Below are positions 1 to 11,435 of a stretch of 64,000 nucleotides of DNA, piece by piece (within the stretch, counting starts at the first letter, position 1; the number at the start of each line of letters is the position of its first letter). The stretch covers positions 15,365,097 to 15,429,096 of the forward strand of contig CM051457.1 of the NCBI GenBank assembly GCA_028274465.1, in the 5' to 3' direction. The notes below the pieces were generated by a model. It did no database searches, had not been told where the DNA came from, and saw nothing but the letters and a program-made list of their open reading frames with translations. The DNA comes from Plantago ovata (Eukaryota > Streptophyta > Magnoliopsida > Lamiales > Plantaginaceae). A program made the translations under genes and the position numbers.

Positions 1-305
1 AAGTCATACAAACCTGCAAAATAGCAACAGCCAACCAGTAAACAAACAAGCATTAATACTTGCAGTCTGCTTGCAGTCTGCTTGCAGTCTGTGGATATCA
101 TTAGTATGGACTTACACAGATGATAACAGTATCGAACTTCCCATGCTCAAATGACAGTGAGCAAAAACATACTATATTCTACCACCATCATTCATAGTAT
201 TGTATATGAAGGGAAAATTTATTGAACAATGGACGGTGTTTTTCGCACACATTCTCCACCACTTCCTCTACTGCAAAATTTTGAAGAGGCTTAAGTGATG
301 ATTTT
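1..305. other. 3' flank of the phosphoglycerate mutase gene with a short tandem repeat
   Basis: This stretch lies just beyond the stop codon of the minus-strand phosphoglycerate mutase gene and probably includes its 3' UTR. The only structure seen is an 11-bp unit (TGCAGTCTGCT) repeated about three times near 60-95. No coding potential was recognised. Confidence 0.5.
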
Positions 306-3300
306 CTAATTGTCAGCCACTTCAATAAGGGTTGTCTCGTAATCGCTGGGTGCCTCAAACCCGTGGAGGTTCATCACCGTAGCAGCAACATTCGCAAGAC
401 CACCATCTGGAACATCCTTGCGGAATCTTACACCGGGAGCTAATCCAGGGCCACCAATTGCAATAGGAACCTGCACATATGTAAACAAATTTAGCATTGG
501 AAATGTTGGGAAGGTGGGCATAAACCCGTGTTAAAATAACAGAAGGCATGGATGGTCAAATTTAAAACCAAGCCTACACTTAGATTTTTATTTGGAACAA
601 AAGGAATTAGCCTTTTTACTCCGATAAGAACACGTAAAAGTTAGAAAGACTGAAAGACACCAGCTATAAAATGCAAATTTACATGTTAACAAACAGACCT
701 CAGCAAATTTCTACAGCACCAATACTTCAGCTTAACGTGAAGGATAGTTAATAATATCAAGTATATCATAGCTTTTCTAGCATGTTCATCTTCATACATT
801 GTATTCAAAGCACAAGGAGGTGCAAGGGAGAGCTGTAGTGGTGGGAAGATTGTTTAGATACCACCCAGGGTCAGGTAGTGAAGAATAAAAGCCAATATTT
901 TAGCCACCCAGTTATTTATCCCAAATCCAACCAGGCACCCACCCCTAGGTCGATAATACAAAATCCTCCGTAGACCAAATAACATGAATAAATAACCCCC
1001 AATTGGTCAATTGATTTGTAAAATATAGCAATAGAAGGAATACATTAGTCAGAATACTTCAAAGTTTTGACATAAGATTTTTCGGCTACCAGGACCAGGC
1101 AAATGTTTCAATATGTAGAAAAGAATTTGCAAAAGTTGCATTTCTGCTATGTAATCAAATCAGCCAAAACCGTGGGTGAAAAATAAACCACAAATACAAT
1201 GGAGATATTCTCAATTATATTATGCAATTATACAGGGCAAAAGGAAACCATCATATTACTTTACAGCAATAGAGAGATGCACACCAAATTGTTCCATGAA
1301 CAAGATATACCACCCTATGGTTGTTTAAATGCAATTTTCTTGGGGGTATAACCGCTTCTATCAATTCATGAAGGGATATAAATATAGGAGATAAAAAATA
1401 GTGAGGAATAGAAATATGCGGGGAATATATGAAACAAGCTCAGCCATAAGGCACCAAGGTGCAGATTACTAGAAAATTAACATATAAAAGTGCATTTCTA
1501 ATGATGTATGGTGATAATAAGTGATCGCTGATGTAATACACACCCCAACATAATGCTAAGACCAGGAAAATTGCAAGGTATTATAATCATTGATGCCTCA
1601 TAATCATAAAATTTACAATAGACAGTTTGCTTGCTAGTTAAGAAAATGATAAGCGTTAAGTACTTACGGGTTCCAATGTATGAGATGTCAAAATTTGAAT
1701 TTGGCCATTCTTGTCAAGAAGTGGCTCGCCCTTTTTATTCCTCTTCACCATATCCTCAGCATTACCATGGTCAGCAGTCACGACGTATATACCACCAATT
1801 TGTTCAATTGCATCAATGATCATCTATCCAAATTAATAGAATTGAGCAAAACAACCATGTTAAGCGAAAAGGGGACTAAAATTTATTGACAACTATAAAA
1901 GCAATAGATGCCAGCCCATTAATAACTTCATGTATACTACTAATACTAGTATAAATATCCCACTTTAAATGAATTTAAAGTTACCTTGACGCCAATATCA
2001 GCCGCCTTGCAAGCAACTATGGTTGCATCAATATCACCAGTGTGACCCACCATGTCACTGTTAGGGATGTTAACCCGTACCTTCAAAGTCAAATAAGCTT
2101 CATTAATATGCATTTTGATTGCACGACACTGGTGAAAACATGGAATAACAAAATATCATGAATTAATTACCTGGTCAAACTTGCCGCTAAGAATTGCATC
2201 CCTTGCCTTCTCGGCAATCTCCAAAGCCTTCATCTTAGGTTGGACATTGAAGGAGATACCACTATCACTAGGAATCTCAACATACTCTTCCAAATCTTTG
2301 TTGAAGTACCCTGAGCGGTTTCCATTCCAGAAAAAGGTGACATGACCAAATTTAACTGTTTCACTGCAACCAGGGAGAAGAAAATTCGTCAAAAAGTAAG
2401 ATAGAGCAAACAAAAAACAGGTCCAAGTGATGACTCCATGCAGTGAATATTCAATTGTAAGTTGTAACTAGGTATATATGTAGAATAAAAGCCAGGTGCA
2501 TGCATCTGAAAGTAGGCACAATACTGATGTCATTTCAAGCATTTGAAATTGTCACAAAAACAGTTCAATAAAGGAACATCCATCATGCAATTTCGAATAT
2601 GCCAGAATTAGAGAAAACATCTAATTGTGCTTCGGCCCAACTGACAGAAACCATGAGAAAGCTTAACCAAAGTAATTGAACAGAATAAACTTACCTGCAA
2701 GCAAAGTGCGGACACCATTCTTCACCAAGTACTCTCCAGATGTTCTATCAATTTCTGGAGGAGAAACAAGGTAGCGGTTCGGAAGTTTCAGTTCACCATC
2801 ATACTGAAGCATCCCAGCGTAACGGATTTTAGGAACCCGTACTCTGTCAAACTTATCAAATTCTGCATATTCAAGTGCCTTGGCCATCATAACCATACGA
2901 TCCGCACGGAAATTGAATGTTACAACTGCATCACCGTCGACAATAGGCCCAACAGCCTTCTCACTGTCGTCAACAATGACAAATGGAGGTAAGTACTGAT
3001 CATTTGCACCTGGAGCTGCTCTCAGTGTCTTGACAGCTTCAAGAGCACTCTTAAATTTGTGTGGTGCTTCGCCAAGTACTTGAGCATCCCAACCTCGTTT
3101 AATGACATTCCAATCATTCTGAAAATATTATTAACATATTGCATGAGATACAGAAGGATAAGTTTATAACATGTGAATATAGGCCATGAATTATAATTAA
3201 TTGGAGGTCGAAATCTTTTCTTCATTAATTGGACATATATGATACTTCAAATCAACATATTCAGATGTAATACTGAAACTGGACAAGAGGAAATGTATCA

Positions 3301-4616
3301 TTTACCTCGTAACGGTCCATAGTGACATTCATTCTGCCTCCACCAGATGCAATCTGGGCATCAACACCTTTTTCACGTAGCTTTGCAAGATCATTCTCAA
3401 GAATCTCAATGAAGCCTATACTTGAACCATCCAACACATCACGACCATCGGTCAGAACATGAAGGCGAATTCTCTTAGCACCGCGCTCACTAGCACCTTT
3501 AAGTAACAGCTGCATATAACCATAGTAACATACAGCATGATCAGTTTCTTATTTCGGGATGGAGTTTGCAGCAAAAGAACTTTTTTCTCAAAATTGCATG
3601 CCCCATATGTAACCATAAAAGGAATTGTGATGAAGATTAACTAATAATATACCTGGACTTGATCGAGTCGAGAATGGACACCTCCATCACTCAATAGCCC
3701 AATAAGGTGAAGTGTTCCATTTGCAAAAGACTCCTTGATGTAGTTAAATCCTTCGCCATCATAGATTTTACCAGTCTCAAGAGCAATATCTACAAGCTTG
3801 GCACTGAACAAGAAAAAAATGTAAAGATTAATGCTACATTCTTGAAGCTCTCAAGCCTATAAACATCTATAAGTCTTTTTCTTTTCCTATTGCCATAGTT
3901 CAGTATTTAAATCTGAATATTTTATGAAATGACAAAATAACCATATACTGCTCATTACTACAAAACAGCTTGATTTCCACCTTATTACCATTCTTTTGCT
4001 TAAATGCACTTCATTTTGATAGTAATACTTAGTTTCCATCATATTACAAATATTTACCGCAACTATACTAATTTATCATGTGAGTAACAATGTTAAACAA
4101 TTAGTACGCAATAGCATCACTTATCAATCTTGCATCATTTTGCCTGACATATCATTAACAAATTTCCATCCTGCTACCATCATTTAAACCCAACTATACT
4201 TAATCTTGATAGTAACAATGAGAAAAAAAATCTTACCCTTGAGCAAAGATCCTTCCAGCACCAAGAGCATTGTGTCCGACCTCACTGTTACCCATGTCAT
4301 CCTCTGTGGGCAGACCAACAGCTTTGCCATGCGCCCTGACCAATCTCCACTTCTCAGGAGCACCCTGTAAAGTACCATCCATCAGAAACAGCTCAATCTG
4401 GCACTGTTTTTCATCAGAAACTCAAACATACACATGAAAAGTTGAAAATCTTACATTCTTGAGTGAATCCATAGTGGGAGTTTCAGCAACATGGATACAG
4501 TTGTACTGGTCAGGCTTGGCTTCACCCCATCCATCTAACACAATCATAGCTATGGTCTTCCCCTTTGGTAGTTTAGGGTGATCATTCAATTTCCATGAAT
4601 CTCCAGAGCTACCCAT
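306..4616 (-). CDS. 2,3-bisphosphoglycerate-independent phosphoglycerate mutase (iPGAM), with an apparent frameshift
   Basis: Interconverts 3- and 2-phosphoglycerate in cytosolic glycolysis; plants use this cofactor-independent, metal-dependent enzyme of the alkaline phosphatase fold. Coding exons in transcription order: 4616-4455, 4364-4237, 3803-3653, 3509-3306, 3118-2695, 2363-2171, 2080-1985, 1823-1668, 470-306. Visible signatures are [11 protein letters not shown] near residue 25, the catalytic-serine motif [14 protein letters not shown] near residue 79, [19 protein letters not shown], and TADHGNAED with SHTLEPVPI near the C-terminus. All splice sites are GT-AG. The exons total 1679 nt, one short of the 1680 needed for 559 residues, the usual plant length. 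The missing base falls in the T-run of the Arg-Thr-Phe-Ala-Cys segment near 2705 (see findings). The start ATG follows a spliced leader. Identity is certain; whether this copy is functional is open. Confidence 0.95.
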
Positions 4617-5220
4617 CTTGAGTTTCTGCTGTTTTTTTATCTCAAATCAGATAACAACACTAAATAGTAGGACCGGCAAACAAATAAATGGTTCATGAAT
4701 CATGGATTATAATTCCATGAGCAGTAACAGATAACCATGCCTTAATTAACTCGAAACCTCTGAAATCAAAATCAGTATGCTTCACACAAACCATTAAGTG
4801 TAACTCAGAGTCTAGTGAATAAGTTAAAATTTGCATCTAACTTAAACCTAGACCATCCATACATATACACACACCAAAATGAATAAACGAATTAAAAAAT
4901 AAACAGAACGAACTGAATAAATCGATGTTAACTAAGGATCGATACAATTCAAATAACGTTTGAATCGATGGAAAAAAGCAGATCCATCCGGATAGGGCAA
5001 TTTGTGAAAGTCGAAACTAAGATGAAAAGATCCAATGGTTTGCTTCTTTTTAGGTTGATTTTTCTACTCTACAACATCAGATCTGGACATACATACACAT
5101 ACACATGGGTGAATCAGTATAGAGGAAGATGAAGGATGAAAGGAAGCTTACTTGAGCTGAATCGATGAAATCGGCAGGCGAATCTGTGCAGCAGATGAGA
5201 GGAGTGTTGTTGTTTATAAT
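4617..5220 (-). other. 5' UTR of iPGAM with a leader intron
   Basis: The first 9 nt upstream of the ATG follow an acceptor (cagcag) at 4626. A matching donor (GTAAGCTT) ends at 5151, so a 526-nt intron interrupts the leader. The first non-coding exon is about 5152 to 5220. Leader introns are common in highly expressed plant glycolytic genes. The start site is inferred from the TATA box and is not seen directly. Confidence 0.6.
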
Positions 5221-5250
5221 GATAGTATCGAAACAACGGGAACAAGCAAG

Positions 5251-5258
5251 CTTTATAC
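5251..5258 (-). promoter_or_regulatory. TATA box of iPGAM
   Basis: Minus-strand TATAAAG lies about 100 bp upstream of the leader intron donor, at a spacing that puts transcription start near 5220. No other TATA-like element fits the first exon better. Confidence 0.5.
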
Positions 5259-5316
5259 GAGGGGGTTGGTAGTTTTACTTTTGGAACTCTATTTATTGGA
5301 CTCTTCAATAACAAGA

Positions 5317-5335
5317 CACGTGACTTCGGCACGTG
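5317..5335. promoter_or_regulatory. Paired G-boxes (two CACGTG) upstream of iPGAM
   Basis: Two perfect palindromic CACGTG hexamers sit at 5317-5322 and 5330-5335, 13 bp apart start to start, 60-85 bp upstream of the TATA box. A weaker ACACGT core follows near 5371. G-boxes bind bHLH and bZIP factors in light, ABA and stress responses; actual use here is inferred. Confidence 0.5.
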
Positions 5336-5524
5336 ATATAGGCTTTGAGCCTTTGACAATATGGGCTTTGACACGTAATTTCATTTAGTCGTGGTTTGGA
5401 AATTGGAATATGCTTATTATGATGCTTATTTCTATAAAATAATTCTATTCTATCATTTCTATGTGCTTGCTTGATGAAAAAGAATAACAGAAGGAAAGCA
5501 AAAAGAAAATAATAAAATAATAAG

Positions 5525-6035
5525 ATAGGTGTAACACTTCAGAATTTCAAAAAGATTGAAGGGGTTGAAAACGTTATTAATGTCAACAAAGTGCATTTTA
5601 TTTTAAAAAATCTACCCAAAAAACCTCCAGAGTGCACGGATTAAACACATGTGTTGGTCTCTAGGGCAACATATGACCCCAAAGAGCGACCAAGAAATAA
5701 CCTCGTGCGACTCAAACGATCGGGCCTTCGGACGATGCGGGGGTGTTACAAATGGTAGTAGAGCCAAAACAGCCCAAAACTCACAAGGGGTGTGGACGGT
5801 TGGTTGGGATAAGGCGTGATGAAGACGTTGCGCAAATTAATAGGGGGTGAATGTAACACATTAGAATTTCAAAAAGTTTAAAGTCGTTGAGAACTCTACT
5901 CATGTCAACAATGCACGGATTAAACATGTGTTTGCCTGTGGGACCAGCATATCACCCCCAGAACGGTCCAACAGTAACCGCGCTGGCCCAAACGGTCAGG
6001 TTTCCGGTCGATTAGTAGTTGGGGTATACAATAGG
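5525..6035 (+). mobile_element. Complete TRIM-type miniature LTR retrotransposon with 5-bp target duplication
   Basis: Two related direct repeats beginning TGTAACAC lie at 5530-5750 and 5852-6030. The first ends GGGGGTGTTACA; the second ends in a mutated form. Directly after the first repeat is TGGTAGTAGAGCC, close to the initiator Met-tRNA primer-binding site TGGTATCAGAGCC. A purine-rich stretch (AGGGGGTGA) lies directly before the second. The element is flanked by ATAGG on both sides (5525-5529 and 6031-6035), a perfect 5-bp duplication. The internal region is only about 101 bp with no coding potential, so it is non-autonomous. The repeats differ in length (221 and 179 bp) because the 3' copy lacks about 42 bp. 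Confidence 0.85.
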
Positions 6036-6845
6036 TCCTTCACAATTAAGGTATGTGTTTTGGAAGTTGAATTTTAATTTTGATGAAAACTTAGGGTCTT
6101 TTTTTAAAAAAAATTAAAGTTTTTGATGATGAAGTGTGATGCTAATCTTTCGTTGGAAGAATGTTCGTCACATAATACCACTTATCAGTAGTACTCCTAC
6201 TTTCAATTGGTAAATATGCTATTATTAATGCAGTATGAAAAATATTTGATTCTATCAATTGCCCATTATAAAGTACAAAAAGGCTGCCTTACAAAAATGT
6301 GGAACTCATCGAAGTTCGGAACAAAATGATCAAAATGTATGAACTTAGAATCTTAATTATGAAAGGATACAGAATTTAAGAAAACAAAAATTTGTAAAAA
6401 AGGAAACATAGAATGGAGCATAAGCTCGTAACCTAATTCGAAATTCACACCATCTATTTAAATTTAATTATGTTTTATGTGATACGTTTATATAGTTAAT
6501 ATAGTTATTATATAACTTTATATTTAGATATATGGATATAAAATTAAGATTAACAGTGATTATTTATGATACTGTATGGCTCTGGCCGGCTGGTCATGGA
6601 TCACGCTCTTCGGCCGTAGAGCGCATGCAATATTATGTCATCAGTTCACAATAATGCCACTGGTTTAATTTATTCTACTTATCGAGTTTGGACTTGAAAA
6701 AAATTAAAGGCACTAGGACAATAATGTATTAATGTTAACACAGAGTCATATAGCCTCCCTACTGCTGTTTAACGAGCCGAGCCGAATATTGTTGGAGCTC
6801 GGTTTGGCTTGTTAACGAAGCGAGCGTGAACCTAGCTCGTTAAAT

Positions 6846-6963
6846 ACTTTATGATTGTATTTTTACCCGGTTTTGGTTGTAATGTAACGAGTATTTCTTA
6901 TACTCGTTTGATGAATAAAATTTTTAGCCGTTTAAAAAAAAAAAAACTTTATGACTGTATTTT
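6846..6963 (+). mobile_element. Severely 5'-truncated LINE tail with 18-bp target duplication
   Basis: About 82 bp (6864-6945) ending in a LINE-like tail (GATGAATAAAATTTTTAGCC, then TTT and a 13-A run) is flanked by ACTTTATGATTGTATTTT and the same 18-mer with one change. Long target duplications plus a poly(A) end are the mark of target-primed reverse transcription. Confidence 0.75.
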
Positions 6964-7510
6964 AAAATTGATTGAGAGTTAAAGTTGAAAATTGTTGACA
7001 AAAAAAATTAAATTAGGACACTTTTGCTGGAATGGATGGAGTAACTTATAATTTTTAATTTTTGATAAAACCAAAAAGAAAAATTATTATGAATTTGTTA
7101 ACTACATGGCATGGCTCTAAATGATCTCTTAATCAAGTCCTTCTTTTTCTTTTTTTTTTTTCTGTTTTTTTTACTCTACTCCTCCTAATAAATAAACTAT
7201 ATTTGATTTTGAATGAGTTTTAATAAGTGTGGCATAATATATATTTTTGAGTGGTGCGACCGAATAATGTTGTAAGAAAAATTAGATAAAAAAGGATTCG
7301 TAAAAAATGAGTGAGGTGAATAAAAAACACAAACGTAAAAAAATGAATGGGATAAAAGGAATATAGTTTATGAAATGTTATAAAAGGTTTACTAAGCGCC
7401 CATTTTTCCTATTTTCAAAAACTTTCGATCATGTCTAGCAAGTACTTCTCTACGCATGCACGTTCACTTTTATTCTATATAATTGATAAAATATAAAAAT
7501 GCGATAATAT

Positions 7511-7582
7511 AGTACAATAAAATATTTTAATTTTTTTTAAACGGACAAAAGTTTATTAAGCAAATTAAGTACAAAAAAATAT
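7511..7582 (-). mobile_element. Second tiny LINE 3' tail, opposite orientation, with about 15-bp target duplication
   Basis: Read on the minus strand, 7567-7526 gives AATAAACTTTTGTCCGTTT and then A-rich sequence, resembling the tail at 6864-6945. It is bounded by AGTACAATAAAATAT and AGTACAAAAAAATAT, one mismatch apart. The retained element is only about 42 bp. Confidence 0.55.
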
Positions 7583-7632
7583 GAGAAATAATCTTAAAAA
7601 TACATAGAACTAATACAGTATATGCTAAATTG

Positions 7633-7889
7633 TACTTCCTCCATTTATTATCAAGCTTCCCATTTGGTTTTGTTGACTTTTTTTTGCCTCCATTTGACTC
7701 CGAATTAATCATAAATCGTATTGGAAAAAAAATATTTGAACGTGTATTTTATGAAAATATAAGATTTCCACTTTTATAATATAAGTTCAAAATATTTTTT
7801 TCCGGTGTGATTTAGGATTAATATGGAGTCAAACAAAGTCTCGAAAAAGTCAACGAAATGAAATGGGAAGCTTGATAAGAAATGGAGTA
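7633..7889. mobile_element. Stowaway-like MITE
   Basis: The ends form a long imperfect inverted repeat: the left has CTTCCTCCATTTATTATCAA and the right has TTGATAAGAAATGGAG. Further paired segments include AAGCTTCCCATTT with AAATGGGAAGCTT and TTTGACTCC with GGAGTCAAA. TA is present at both junctions. There is no coding potential. Confidence 0.7.
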
Positions 7890-8299
7890 ATTACTTCACT
7901 TACTACCATCTTGTCAATGTTTCCTGTTTAATTTTATTGATTTTAATAGTAAATTACTCTTAAAGTACAACAAAGACAAAACTTGTAATTATGATGTCAT
8001 GGTATGATATAATTCTAAACTTATACAAATAAACAAAAGAGATGAATCAATATTATTATATTTTATTTTTTTATATGATTTTAAGAGTTTTTAAAATCGT
8101 GATTTAAAAGTAATTTATGTGAAAAAATTTGGTTAGTAAAACAAAAAAGATTTAATTTTTTTTTTTTAGAAAAAACTGAGAGTTAGTAGTAATTTGCTTA
8201 AAACACGATTATTAAAACAAAAAAAAATAGAAAGATTTGACCAAGACGAGGAAAAGTACGTGTTCTTCATCATATCACACTGGGGGAAACTCCACCACT

Positions 8300-8769
8300 T
8301 TCACAGTCTACGGTGACCACCAGCAGATCGCCACCGCGTGATAACCACTACAACCTTCATCCAAGGTATTGTTTCTCCACCGGACTGGAGGTACCACCAC
8401 CACAACCTACTTTTGTTTTTTTAATATTTTCTTTTAAAGTAAACTAGCGTGACGAAGACAGGATAAAATTCACCACCGAAAGCAAGCTTACTTTCATTAT
8501 TTCGACTCTTTATTATCAAAATTCAAACAATTCTGTCTGTCTGGTGATCAAATTTCCAATCCTCAGATCGTTTTCAATCAATTCTAATTGCTCGCTTGCG
8601 TACGTCAATTTAATTCCTCTTTGCTTCAGCCTTTTCTAATTCCCCCAATCTTTCTCCATTCGCATCATCGTCTTCAATTAGGTTTTTTTTTTTTTTTTTT
8701 TTTTTTTTAAATGATTGCTAAACTCATCAACTTATGCAGCTTTTTATTCAGCATTGAGCAGGCGCAGAT
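8300..8769 (+). other. Promoter and 5' leader region of PEX4
   Basis: The sequence changes here from AT-rich spacer to more mixed, CT-rich leader-like sequence, with a long T-tract near 8683-8708 that would suit the 3' end of a leader intron. The exact transcription start and any leader intron could not be fixed. Confidence 0.4.
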
Positions 8770-11353
8770 ATGCAGGTCAGTCCTCTCGGCTAATTTTTAT
8801 TTTTTTAACTTTTCCATTCTATTCGGATGATGATTTTTCGTTTCTCAAGTTATTAATGTTTGGAATTTACAAATTGAATACTATGCAACTAACTATGTGC
8901 CTTCTCCCTGATGTGGTGCCATGGTGGGTGATCGGTAGAATTTCCAATTATCCCAACAGCTCAAGCTTAAACCTGAACTTATGGATGAATTTAGTCCGTA
9001 ATATATTAATTATCCAATAAAGATTGATGTAATTTCATGCAATTCTCGGCAATCCATTTTATTTTATTTTATTTTTTATTTATTTATTTTTTGCCTTTTT
9101 CTGTTGTTGTTGTTTAGATGTAGTTATTTGGAAGATAACAACTCAATCTAGTGTTGAGAATAATATCTGTAAATAATTTAATCAGAGACCTTGTTTAGAG
9201 AAATGGTGTGTTGGTTATGATTGCCAGTTTGGTTGTTGTGGCTTGGAAGTAAACAGTTTACTCATGCACGGGTTTAGTAGTCCAATTGGCCTTGTATTAA
9301 TCTCTCCTGAATAAGGGGTCTATGTGTTGATCTGTTCAGTTGTAATTGGAAACCAGTTCATTAAAGAAGCTAAAAGATTGTGACCTAGATATTAAACGCA
9401 ATGTGTCTATAACAGGGAGTAATTTTATCGACTGAAATGTATGGTTATCATGAGTGATTGACCAAAAGGGGTTCTGCTCCTACAAAAGAGAATCTGATGA
9501 CTGCAATGCATTATGTTGTGAAAGATGATTTATCTTGCATTGTCTTGTAACTTTACGAGTGGCAACCTGTTGCTGTGCAATATTTTTTATTGAATATCTT
9601 AATTTAAGTATGTATCTATTGTGAATATTTACAAGTGTAAAGGCATGTTCTGTAATAGGCTTCAAGAGCGAGACTCTTTAAGGAATACAAAGAAGTACAG
9701 AGAGAAAAAGTTGCTGATCCTGATATCCAACTTGTCTGTGACGATTCTAACATCTTCAAATGGACCGCTCTTATAAAGGTGTGTGAATTAAGGATCTTAA
9801 TCACATTACTTTTTGATGTTTTCTGGGTAACTCCTAAATACCCAATAGTTGTGGTTGACTTGTTTCTGTGGCTCATATAGGGACCATCTGAAACTCCATA
9901 TGAAGGTGGAGTTTTCCAGCTCGCTTTTTCTGTCCCTGAGCAGTATCCTTTGCAGCCCCCTCAAGTTAGGTTCTTAACCAAAATCTTCCATCCAAATGTA
10001 CATTTCAAGGTAATTGATATCTTTTGGAATCATGATATTTCTTCGCCTCGTATAAATTCTGACCCCAGGCCAATTATGCAAGGTGCCAATTGTCTATTTC
10101 TATTCATCAGCTACAACAATACTCCCGACAATAGTAATTAATGGCACATATCACACTAATGAAGCAAAGCCTTGTGGGGTTTATAATATGCTTTTTTATA
10201 GTAAAATCACTTATATATAATAATTGTGTATGTACTCAATATCATATTTTTAACTGTTTTAAACATGAACATGAGAACATGCCATATGTGACAAAACAGT
10301 CGTGCAAATGCTTTGTGCTTGGCTGTTTCTTTACTTTCTTTTCTTGTCCGTATGCCAAATGGTTTTATCACTGTATTGTGCTGTTACTGACCCAGAAAAT
10401 CCTGGGCTCTATCATGTGCTAACTAGTTTAGAGTTCTACATCAATTTGGATCAATAATAATTGTGATTTCAGGAACAAGAGTTGGACCAAGTATAAGTTT
10501 CGATTTACCGTCACAGTAATTGCATACATAAATGTGTTTGTTATATGCACATAGTTAGTTTATTAGTTGTTGATAAGAAAAATGTTCATTCTGCTGCCAT
10601 ATCCTTTGAGATATTGTTGCAATGGCCCAATTAAATAAAGTGGAGGAAGAAAAGGGCCCAGTTGCCGTTGCACAGGACCAGGTGCTCACATGGCATGCTC
10701 TTGTCTGTCGGTGCGTGCATGGCTTGCAGTGGAGTGGTTTGCTTTCTGCTGGTTGACCTCAAAGGTTACTGCAGCAGAATCTAAGTATCTAACATTCTTA
10801 TAACCAACAAGTAATAATTTGTATATGGCTAGTTGAATATATAACACACATCTATTGATGTATACAATGAATGTAGTTGTATAAATAGGAACTTATACGT
10901 GGTCCAACTCCTATTCCAGGCTTCCAGCTTGATGTCAGATATCTCCTCAACCATATCCACACCAACTGTACTACAAAACGCAAAATTACAATCTTCTATC
11001 TGTTGGTTTTTTCCTTTAAGAATTGCTAGGATATTCTTCTTAGAGAATATCTAGCTCTAACTCTAAGAACTATTTCGTGAATCATGAAATGGAATGAGAA
11101 TGTGGAAAAGAATGATCCCTATTTTGTATTTGAACTTTGAAGGTTTCAACAGCATTTATGTTAATTATTTGGAAAATATAGATTCGTGATGGCAGATATA
11201 TCTTTTGCGTTTTATATCTAGAAGAAACTTAGTTCTATTCACTTTCTGTCATTCTAAACTCAACATGTTTTGCAATTAATGTCTATTTGGTAGAAGAAAA
11301 TAAAAAATAAAAAATAGTAATAATAATAAAAATAAAAATAAAAAATAAAATAA

Positions 11354-11435
<82 letters not shown>

